Origin: an uncultured Bacteroidota bacterium
GTDB taxonomy: Bacteria; Bacteroidota; Bacteroidia; Bacteroidales; P3
Direction of reading: 5' to 3'
Assembly (NCBI GenBank): GCA_902771735.1
Contig: CACXXO010000007.1
Span: 147,561-211,560 of the forward strand
Length of the DNA: 64,000 nt
Part shown: positions 57,806-64,000 of the stretch, piece after piece
Layout: each line of letters begins with the position of its first letter
Numbering within the stretch: position 1 is the first letter of the stretch
Position numbers and translations under genes: made by a program
Notes under the pieces: model-generated
What the model saw: only the letters and a program-made list of their open reading frames with translations
Databases searched by the model: none
Told to the model about the DNA's origin: nothing

Positions 57806-59632
57806 ATGAAACGATTAGGCAACATCCTGGTATTGAGTCTCATGGCACTGATGCTCTCTCCTACATCTTCTGCCTCTGCCCAACAGTCGCAGGAGCAGAT
57901 GGCTGCCTATTATTTCGACAATGGTGAGTTTCAGCAGGCTGAACAGCTCTATGAGTCTCTTTATAAGCGCACTACAAACAAATATTACTATCAGCGCCTT
58001 TATGCCACCTATCTCCAACTTGGCGAGTTTAAGGAAGCTGCCAAATTGGCCGAAAAACGCTTGAAAAACTACCCTAAGGAGCTTCCCCTGTATGTTGACC
58101 TGGGTAATGCCTATCTCACCCAGAAACAGGTCAAGAAAGCTGAAAAGTACTTTGATCGTGCCATTGATGCCATTTCTGCCGACCTTTCCGTAGTGCCTGA
58201 TTTGGCTATGGCTTTTGTCAATATTGGACGTCCTGACTATGCAATCCAGACTTACCGTACGGCACGTGCCAAGACACGTAATAAACAACTATATTTCAAC
58301 GAGTTGATTGGTGTATATCAGACCATGGGCGATTATGCGGCCATGACACAAGAGTATTTCGACCTTCTTGACAATTCACCCGGGATTATGCCTTCGGTTC
58401 AGATCAGCATGCAGAAAGCCATGCTTGAGGCTCCCGACGACCGTTTGGCTAATGGCGTAAAAGAAGCTCTTGTACAGCGTGTTCGCGAACATCCGGACAA
58501 TCAGACATACCTCGAAATGATGATTTGGTTCTCCATCCAGCAGAAGGACTTTGAGTTTGCCCTCGTGCAGGCTCAGGCTGTCGATGCCCGTTTCCCCGAC
58601 AAAGGGGGTGACCAATTGCTCCGGGTGGCCAGGATATCCTATCAGAACGAGTCTTACGATGTCGCTGCCGAAGCCTACCGCCTTCTGCAGCGCAAGGGCA
58701 AAGAGCATCCTCATTATTTCGATAGTCGTGTGGGCGAGCTTGAGGTGGAGTTCGCACGTATCAACCACAATTATTCCATTGATAACAAGGATTTTCAACG
58801 CCTCCGGCAACGCTACGAGGAGGCCATTGCCGAGCTCGGGAAAAACGAGCGCACTGTGCCGCTCATGCGCAACTATGCCACGCTCATGGCCTATCATGGC
58901 GGCGATGCACAGGTGGCTGTCAGCATGCTTGACGACGTGCTCGAAATACCTCGGCTTAAACCCGCTGTCCGCGACGAAGTGAAACTCGAATTGGGTGATC
59001 TTCTGCTCTTTGCCGGCTCGGTATGGGACGCCTCGCTGCTCTATATGCAGGTCGAGAAGGCTAATAAGAACGATGTTCTCGGCGCTCAAGCCAAGTTCAA
59101 AAACGCCAAACTGTCCTATTTCAACCACGATTTCGAATGGGCTAATTCACAACTCAAGGTGCTACGTTCCTCCACATCGAAGTTGGTGGCCAACGATGCA
59201 ATGGAACTCTCACTCTTAATCTCTGATAACATGGAAGATGACAGCACTTATGGTATGCTGGAACTCTTTGCCGATGCCGAACTCCTTCTCTATCGCAATC
59301 AGCTTGATTCGGCTTGGAATGGTTTCGATGCCATTTCACGTGCCGTTCTTTCTCATCCTCTCTTCGACGAGATTCTCATGCGAAAGGCGCAAATACGCAT
59401 AAAACAAGCGCGTTACGTCGAAGCCGACTCGCTTCTGCAACGTCTTGTCGACTTCTACCCCTACGACATCACGGCCGACGATGCCCTTATGCTACGTGCC
59501 GAAATCAACGAGGACCGTCTCGAAAACCCTGCCACAGCCCTCGAATGCTATGAAAAACTCCTTCTCGACTATCCCTCCTCGCTCTATTCCGACCGCGCTC
59601 GAAAACGATATAACGCATTGAAAGCAAGATGA
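57806..59632 (+). CDS. Exported tetratricopeptide-repeat protein
   Basis: A 608-residue protein with signal peptide MKRLGNILVLSLMALMLSPT (cleaved after SASAQ) and TPR units along its length (YFDNGEFQQAEQLYESLYKR, YATYLQLGEFKEAAKLAEKR, DLGNAYLTQKQVKKAEKYFD, and C-terminal ALECYEKLLLDYPSSLYSDR). It is a periplasmic or outer-membrane-associated scaffold; partners are unknown. Its ATG lies just behind the tRNA terminator, leaving no room for a promoter of its own, so it depends on read-through from the tRNA promoter or starts further in. Its stop overlaps ksgA (ATGA). Confidence 0.82.
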   Translation: MKRLGNILVLSLMALMLSPTSSASAQQSQEQMAAYYFDNGEFQQAEQLYESLYKRTTNKYYYQRLYATYLQLGEFKEAAKLAEKRLKNYPKELPLYVDLGNAYLTQKQVKKAEKYFDRAIDAISADLSVVPDLAMAFVNIGRPDYAIQTYRTARAKTRNKQLYFNELIGVYQTMGDYAAMTQEYFDLLDNSPGIMPSVQISMQKAMLEAPDDRLANGVKEALVQRVREHPDNQTYLEMMIWFSIQQKDFEFALVQAQAVDARFPDKGGDQLLRVARISYQNESYDVAAEAYRLLQRKGKEHPHYFDSRVGELEVEFARINHNYSIDNKDFQRLRQRYEEAIAELGKNERTVPLMRNYATLMAYHGGDAQVAVSMLDDVLEIPRLKPAVRDEVKLELGDLLLFAGSVWDASLLYMQVEKANKNDVLGAQAKFKNAKLSYFNHDFEWANSQLKVLRSSTSKLVANDAMELSLLISDNMEDDSTYGMLELFADAELLLYRNQLDSAWNGFDAISRAVLSHPLFDEILMRKAQIRIKQARYVEADSLLQRLVDFYPYDITADDALMLRAEINEDRLENPATALECYEKLLLDYPSSLYSDRARKRYNALKAR

Positions 59633-60396
59633 ATGAAGTAAAAGCTAAAAAGTTCCTCGGTCAGCATTTTCTCACCGACGAGAGCATCGCTCAACGCATC
59701 GTCGACAGTCTCTCCGGCCGCTCTTCCAATGTCATAGAGATAGGTCCCGGCATGGGTGTGCTGACCAAGTATCTCATTGGGAAACAGGAACTCAACTTCC
59801 ATGTGGTCGAAATCGACCGCGAGTCGGTGGCCTGGCTCCACGAGCACTACCCCTCGCTGGATGTCATCGAGGGCGATTTCCTGAAACTGGACCTAAACGC
59901 CTTGTTCCATGATACTTTCGCCGTCATAGGCAACTTCCCCTACAATATCTCGTCGCAGATACTCTTCCGTGTCTTCGAGTGCAGGAATCAGGCTGTCGAG
60001 GTGGTGGGCATGTTCCAGAAGGAGGTGGCCGAGCGTGTGGCCGCAGGCCCGGGAAGCAAAACCTACGGCATCCTATCGGTCTTGCTATCAGCATTCTATG
60101 ACATCGAGTACCTCTTCACGGTCCACGAGCACGTCTTCAATCCCCCGCCCAAGGTCAAATCGGCCGTCATACGCCTTACGCGCAATAGTGTAACATCCTT
60201 GGAATGTGACGAGAAGCTGTTCGTCCAGGTGGTCAAGGCGGGCTTCAACCAGCGCCGCAAGACCCTCCGCAACGCCCTCCGCTCGGCGGGCCTGCCCATC
60301 GAGGCTGTCGACGAATCTTTCCTTGGCAAACGTGCCGAACAACTTTCTGTTGACGAATTCATCCAACTTACGAAATCCATACAATCATGTCTATAG
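59629..60396 (+). CDS. ksgA: 16S rRNA dimethyladenosine transferase
   Basis: A 255-residue RsmA enzyme that dimethylates two adjacent adenines in helix 45 of 16S rRNA. Marks: KKFLGQHFLTDESIAQRIVD, VIEIGPGMGVLTKYLI (SAM motif I), VIEGDFLKL, IGNFPYNISSQILF (NLPY-type motif) and FNPPPKVKSAVIRL. It is coupled to the TPR gene by a 4-bp overlap and overlaps the following membrane-protein gene by 10 bp. Confidence 0.96.
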   Translation: MNEVKAKKFLGQHFLTDESIAQRIVDSLSGRSSNVIEIGPGMGVLTKYLIGKQELNFHVVEIDRESVAWLHEHYPSLDVIEGDFLKLDLNALFHDTFAVIGNFPYNISSQILFRVFECRNQAVEVVGMFQKEVAERVAAGPGSKTYGILSVLLSAFYDIEYLFTVHEHVFNPPPKVKSAVIRLTRNSVTSLECDEKLFVQVVKAGFNQRRKTLRNALRSAGLPIEAVDESFLGKRAEQLSVDEFIQLTKSIQSCL

Positions 60397-60971
60397 TATC
60401 CTTTATTGTCATAGCCATTGCGCTTGGAATCAGCTTCATGCTGCTGATGCAGCGTTGTGCCGACGCCGCCCCGGTGCCGCTGTCGTCGGGACTCCTCATC
60501 TCGCTCACGATGGCCGTTGTCCAGGCGGCCCTGTTCTGTGTGGGCATCTCGCTGGGCAATATGCTCCGTTTCGAGTTGCCCGGCGACCCCGAGGCTTTTG
60601 CACGCCCCAATGCCTTTATCTTCCTGGGAATGTCCCTCTTCGTGGCCGCCAAGATGCTGTGGCCTTATATGGGACGCAAGACCAAGCCCGCCTCCTTCGA
60701 CCTCAATGCCGGCATGCTGCGGGTGCTGCTCTTCACCGTGGCTGCGGGCATCAACGGCTTTTTGCTGGGCCTGGGAGCCGGTTTCGTGGCTTCGCTGGCC
60801 ACTCATCTGCACGGCGCCCTGTGGCCCATGCTGGTGGCGGTATTCCTGCTCTCCTATCTCGGCATCATGTATGGCCGCCAGCATGTCAAACTGCGGCCCC
60901 GCCGCTGGATGGTGGCTTCGGCCCTGATCCTCATCGTCACCGCCATCGCCGCCGTGGTGAATGCAGGCTGA
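60387..60971 (+). CDS. MntP-like small membrane transporter
   Basis: A 194-residue protein with six predicted helices in two halves (SFIVIAIALGISFMLLMQ, GLLISLTMAVVQAALFCVGI, NAFIFLGMSLFVAAKMLWPY; then three more in the second half from LRVLLFTVAAGINGFLLGLG). The two-fold arrangement and spacing resemble the MntP manganese efflux family, but the acidic DAxAVS motif is not clear, so I keep the call cautious. It overlaps ksgA by 10 bp and ends the operon. Confidence 0.6.
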   Translation: MSIVSFIVIAIALGISFMLLMQRCADAAPVPLSSGLLISLTMAVVQAALFCVGISLGNMLRFELPGDPEAFARPNAFIFLGMSLFVAAKMLWPYMGRKTKPASFDLNAGMLRVLLFTVAAGINGFLLGLGAGFVASLATHLHGALWPMLVAVFLLSYLGIMYGRQHVKLRPRRWMVASALILIVTAIAAVVNAG

Positions 60972-61021
60972 CCGGCTTCTGCCTTTTCAGCATTCCAGTC
61001 GTCTTTCTTCGCTGCATAATA

Positions 61022-62131
61022 CTAATCAAGCAAATACTCCGCCAAGTAGGGGACGGCAAACACCAACTCGCCTCGGCGGGGTGCCTCTATGACTCCGGCA
61101 TCAAGCAAACGCTTGCGATAGGGCTGTATCGCCGGCCCCCTCCTCCCCAAAGCCGCCTGCAATTTGGCTGTGGTCACGGTGCCTCCTATTTGTGCCAAAG
61201 CTTTCAAAAAAATCTTGTCGTTATCCGACAGTGGCGACAATATCGGTTTGAAGACGTTATCCTCCATATCACCCATGGCTGCTTTCTCTGCTTTATCCAT
61301 GATAGCGGCATCGACATTTCCTCCTTCCGGAGTATATTGTATTACATAATAGCCAATCAATTGCATCAAATATGGGAAACCTCTGGTGGCAAGAGTTGCC
61401 CGATCCAGCATCTCATCCGGAATCTTGATACCGATTGACCTGAACGACCGCTCATAGTAAGCCCTGATCAGGTTGGTTGAAATCAGCCCCAACTCTACCT
61501 TGCAGGCACGATTCAGAAATGTCAGCACGCTGTCGTTCAAGACACTGGAAACAGCATGCGGCAGACCCGCCATCGCGATGGCCACGTTCTTTCCGTCGCC
61601 CACCAACTCCTGGTAGGCCGATGCCACCTCACGCATGGCAGCCGATGTACGTACCTCGTCAATCAGAATCAGAGCACCCTTGCCCTTCTCCGCAAGTTTG
61701 TCGCAAAGTAGCGACATTTTCGACCGGAACCCGTACTGCCGCTCAGCTGCCTCGGAAAAAGTAAGACCCAACGAGAACCCTAGCACGCCTGCAGTCATTC
61801 CCGTCATCTTCCGTTTCTCTTCCTTGAAGTATTGCGAGCCATTCAATTGTAACTGCTCAATGATGGCTTTGGGCATTCCTTCATGAGCAGTCACACGTGC
61901 CACCACATACCCAGCCTTCGTCGCCCGGTCACTTAGTTCCAGCAACAGAGCCGTCTTGCCCATACCCCTTTGTCCAAGGAATAGTGTGCATCGGTTGCGG
62001 CTTCCTATCGGTTCCTGCAAGCCTTCCATAAACTGCTCTATCTCGCCGTCACGGCCAATATACTGGTCAGGACGGTTCCCGAACGTGGGCTGAAAAAAGG
62101 TATGTGGATTCATCTTGTCAGTCTTCTTCAT
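61022..62131 (-). CDS. AAA (STAND-like) ATPase of unknown function
   Basis: A 369-residue protein: PTFGNRPDQYIGRDGEIEQF (typical lead-in), Walker A FLGQRGMGKTALLLELSD, Walker B GALILIDEVRTSA, sensor NVAIAMAGLPHAVS, and a C-terminal winged-helix-like part (LQAALGRRGPAIQPYRKRLL). It resembles AAA_16 ATPases seen in accessory regions of Bacteroidales and archaea. Role unknown; no partner gene is adjacent. The promoter -7 box TATCTTTG is the complement of 62195-62202, and the leader contains a 20-bp tandem repeat. Confidence 0.75.
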   Translation of the reverse strand: MKKTDKMNPHTFFQPTFGNRPDQYIGRDGEIEQFMEGLQEPIGSRNRCTLFLGQRGMGKTALLLELSDRATKAGYVVARVTAHEGMPKAIIEQLQLNGSQYFKEEKRKMTGMTAGVLGFSLGLTFSEAAERQYGFRSKMSLLCDKLAEKGKGALILIDEVRTSAAMREVASAYQELVGDGKNVAIAMAGLPHAVSSVLNDSVLTFLNRACKVELGLISTNLIRAYYERSFRSIGIKIPDEMLDRATLATRGFPYLMQLIGYYVIQYTPEGGNVDAAIMDKAEKAAMGDMEDNVFKPILSPLSDNDKIFLKALAQIGGTVTTAKLQAALGRRGPAIQPYRKRLLDAGVIEAPRRGELVFAVPYLAEYLLD

Positions 62132-62139
62132 CGCCCCTT

Positions 62140-62188
62140 TATTTTCTTTTATTCTTCTTTATTTTCTTTTATTCTTCTTTATTCTTTC
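62140..62188 (-). repeat. 20-bp tandem repeat in the ATPase gene leader
   Basis: About two and a half copies of TTTATTTTCTTTTATTCTTC on the plus strand. On the minus-strand mRNA this is an A- and G-rich leader between the predicted transcript start and the ATG at 62131. Confidence 0.75.
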
Positions 62189-62194
62189 GGAATG

Positions 62195-62202
62195 CAAAGA
62201 TA
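62195..62202 (-). promoter_or_regulatory. Promoter -7 box of the AAA ATPase gene
   Basis: TATCTTTG on the minus strand, inside the 3' end of the orphan RHS fragment. Confidence 0.6.
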
Positions 62203-62297
62203 CGAATGTTTTTTGGAATGGCAAAAATATTTTTTAGGGGTTGGAAAGGGGGGTAGCAGGGGGCCAGTGGGTCGACACTCAACCACATGGCCATCTG

Positions 62298-62368
62298 CTC
62301 GTGGTCCAAATACCTTGCTCCGAAGTAGCCATACCCCGTTTCCTCATCCTTCTCTTTGCCGGTGAAAG
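62298..62368. repeat. RHS core direct repeat, unit 1
   Basis: 71 bp matching 63848-63918 with two mismatches; encodes the FTGKEKDEETGYGYFGARYL core. It is long enough for homologous recombination between toxin tips. Confidence 0.85.
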
Positions 62369-62558
62369 CAATGGGGTAAAACCGCATGGTTTTTGTGCGG
62401 TTTACCCATTCGGTTTTATGTGCAAGTTGGTTCAATCAATCATTCTTTTCCGTTGTAACAGATACTAGTCTCCAATCGCATTTCCCAGTCCCATTTAATG
62501 GCCAATATTGGTGTATTGGTCCAGAACTCTCATTTCATCCTTCAAAACGGTCACAATC

Positions 62559-63143
62559 TTATGGTTCAGGTAACGATTGAATAATAGAATCCAATCGTTT
62601 TATTTGATTTTCTTGAATGAACTCATAAATGTTTTTTTCGTTGTTTGGTTCACCCAACTTACTTAACACGAAAACCGCTACGTGAACGGGTTTTGTTGCC
62701 GTAATACCACAAAAATCATTCATGGGTCTACTCCCCCGGCAGAACCATTTACCGTGCATTGCCCAAGTACATCCATGAACAATAAAAATACTTGACCTGT
62801 CAGCTGCCCAATCTATCATTACATTAACCGAATCCACATTCGACCCAATATAGTATTTAGGAATCGTAAAAGAAATAGAATCGTCACCACTTACGACACG
62901 GAAATAATATGTCTCGTCACGAAAAGAGTGGCTTAAAAAACAAACTTTTTTTCTGTACGGATTCGCTTCCCCCATATAATATAGTAAAGGAGGATCGATA
63001 TAACTGGTTTCCGACCAAATAACATTAATTGGTATAGATAATGAAGTGAAACTGGATTTTGTATTTGTAGTACTGCAAATACAAGATTCTAAAAACACAA
63101 ACGCAGTAAGCAATAGCGGTATTATATAAAAAAACTTTCTCAT
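62559..63143 (-). CDS. Lipoprotein, candidate immunity protein of the RHS toxin
   Basis: A 194-residue exported protein: signal MRKFFYIIPLLLTAFVFLES with Cys 21 as lipidation site (LESC). The mature part has several cysteines (FVHGC-like segment, KWFCRGSRP, DFCG). It is AT-rich like the toxin tip and starts 13 bp after that gene, the position normally held by immunity genes. A lipoprotein immunity would fit a toxin acting in the periplasm or envelope. The assignment rests on position only. Confidence 0.55.
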   Translation of the reverse strand: MRKFFYIIPLLLTAFVFLESCICSTTNTKSSFTSLSIPINVIWSETSYIDPPLLYYMGEANPYRKKVCFLSHSFRDETYYFRVVSGDDSISFTIPKYYIGSNVDSVNVMIDWAADRSSIFIVHGCTWAMHGKWFCRGSRPMNDFCGITATKPVHVAVFVLSKLGEPNNEKNIYEFIQENQIKRLDSIIQSLPEP

Positions 63144-63156
63144 CTGACACTAGCAT

Positions 63157-64000
63157 TTATTTCCATTCTGGATACCCTATATTTTTTCTAAAACAATTAT
63201 CAGGGAACACTGGCAATTTAGGATACAGGGGGGATTGGGGGTAATTTTTATCCATGAAGCCGTATTTAAATTCCCATGCTAAAAGATGTGCCTCCATATT
63301 ATAGATATATCCCATTACAGTCAAACATCTATGCGTGGGGCTAAAGAGTTTTGTTCCTGGAGCTAAGGCGGAAAATTTCCATGCCAGTGCCTCTGAGTAA
63401 CATGATGGAACATTGCGATGATCATTTTGCATATATTTCCACGCATGGTAGGTTTCCTCAAATAGATATTTAAACTCACTCATGCCCAAAATTTCACTCT
63501 GAGTACTTCTAGTTTCTCCACTGGTAAATTTAATTATGGCAGTCTTATTATTATCCTGAGGGCTAAAATCCCCATCGCTAGATTCACTCCCATTCCAAAT
63601 TTCAAAAATATAGGTATAACTATCTTTCTTAAGATCCTGAAAAACATCAGAGAATTCTTTCGAGTAATTATCATTCTCTGAATCTAACAGTTGCAGAATG
63701 TAGTTCTCTGCCGCTTTGCTCGCATATTTACATGTGTCCCCCGTTGGATCGATTAATTTTATCGGGTTCCAAGCACAATAGGCATACGGAGAAATAGATG
63801 GATATTTACTTGCGTATCTGTCAATCGAGAGAAATGAAGTTAAAAGCTCGTGGTCCAAATACCTGGCACCGAAGTAGCCATACCCCGTTTCCTCATCCTT
63901 CTCTTTGCCGGTGAAAGTGAAGCGCTCGCTGTATCCTGCACTTGGTGCATATTGATTGGCAAATGGAGTTTCAAAGGGCAGGTACTGGAGGCGCTGGTCC
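63157..64000 (-). CDS. RHS-repeat polymorphic toxin, C-terminal part (5' end outside window)
   Basis: The frame is open to the window edge. From the edge it reads QRLQYLPFETPF, then FTFTGKEKDEETGYGYFGAR, YLDHELLTSFLSIDRYASKY, PSISPYAYCAWNPIKLIDPT: the full RHS-associated core ending in the usual DPTGD. After it comes a variable C-terminal domain of about 190 residues with the segment FKYLFEETYHAWKYMQND, a Glu-x2-His pattern that recalls metallopeptidase-like toxin tips, though a full HExxH is not present. The tip is far more AT-rich than the core. It probably acts in contact-dependent competition. Confidence 0.8.
   Translation of the reverse strand, partial: DQRLQYLPFETPFANQYAPSAGYSERFTFTGKEKDEETGYGYFGARYLDHELLTSFLSIDRYASKYPSISPYAYCAWNPIKLIDPTGDTCKYASKAAENYILQLLDSENDNYSKEFSDVFQDLKKDSYTYIFEIWNGSESSDGDFSPQDNNKTAIIKFTSGETRSTQSEILGMSEFKYLFEETYHAWKYMQNDHRNVPSCYSEALAWKFSALAPGTKLFSPTHRCLTVMGYIYNMEAHLLAWEFKYGFMDKNYPQSPLYPKLPVFPDNCFRKNIGYPEWK
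63848..63918. repeat. RHS core direct repeat, unit 2
   Basis: Partner of the 62298-62368 unit, inside the intact RHS frame. Confidence 0.85.

Larger units (their letters stand above)
62169..62435 (-). pseudogene. Orphan RHS core tip (displaced toxin end)
   Basis: An 88-codon fragment carrying the RHS-associated core motif AFTGKEKDEETGYGYFGARY then LDHEQMAMWLSVDPLA. The motif breaks off and continues into unrelated residues before a stop. The preceding RHS repeats are missing. About 71 bp (62298-62368) match 63848-63918 with two differences. This is the usual form of an orphan RHS cassette left 3' of a full RHS gene. Confidence 0.75.

Noticed and set aside
61022-62131. AAA ATPase as part of a defence system
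   Set aside because: It is a lone gene without a nuclease, protease or methylase partner. The adjacent RHS locus is a separate transcription unit.

Overview
The window is a piece of a Bacteroidales (Bacteroidota) chromosome. Promoters follow the Bacteroidota pattern (TTTG, 19-20 bp, TAnnTTTG) ahead of many genes. Starts are chosen by promoter position rather than by Shine-Dalgarno sites. Several secreted proteins end in type IX secretion (T9SS) sorting domains, lipoproteins are common, BspA-type leucine-rich surface proteins occur twice, and a serine palmitoyltransferase is present. The species cannot be fixed from the sequence alone.

Layout. 1-5 kb: cysS with two membrane/envelope genes (minus), then a radical SAM gene and a PrsW-type gene (plus). 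5.1-5.5 kb: two tRNA-Ala genes and a decayed third copy, each with its own terminator. 5.7-9.1 kb: dut-NamZ-nitroreductase operon and an AAA+ ATPase. 9.2-12.3 kb: an AT-rich orphan gene and a BspA-like T9SS cargo protein. 12.6-17.5 kb: clpP, small accessory genes around a large imperfect inverted repeat, dinD, trmD and an M23 peptidase. 17.5-23.2 kb: dapB-FecCD-ABC-NlpC operon and a double-domain TonB operon. 23.3-26.3 kb: ribBA and a C69 dipeptidase (plus). 26.3-35 kb: a long minus-strand operon (outer-membrane protein, DUF4290, murA, PHP phosphatase, purB, ABC exporter, T9SS type B protein, nadK). 35.4-38.3 kb: nadA operon.

Near 38.5-38.9 kb is an AT-rich gene-free stretch with at least seven DnaA-box-like TTWTCAACA-type motifs. 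Gene orientation switches there: about 30 of 34 genes are minus from 5.7 to 38.3 kb, and 14 of 19 are plus from 38.9 to 61 kb. Two perfect parS palindromes lie 2.3 and 9.4 kb to its left. It is a candidate replication origin.

38.9-42.5 kb: rpiB-deoC, then spt and a GNAT-like gene. 42.5-47.6 kb is the most unusual part: two paralogous ECF-type sigma factors, each continuing into one transmembrane helix, a proline-rich periplasmic linker and a terminal domain that resembles a T9SS sorting domain. They enclose a T9SS leucine-rich surface protein and a lipoprotein. All four genes have the same non-housekeeping promoter (TGTCARATT, exactly 15 bp, GTATTATAT). This looks like a self-contained, self-regulated membrane-tethered sigma factor circuit.

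47.7-57.3 kb: SDR, a large DUF4175-like coiled-coil protein, an RsbW-like ATPase, ybeY, mnmG, and a SGNH hydrolase-WbqC operon. 57.6-61 kb: two tRNA-Lys, a TPR protein, ksgA and an MntP-like protein. 61-64 kb: a lone ATPase and the 3' end of an RHS polymorphic-toxin locus with a candidate immunity lipoprotein and an orphan RHS tip.

A dispersed intergenic repeat of about 130 bp, built from 11-nt GTAGGAGTTGG-like units around a palindrome, occurs five times.
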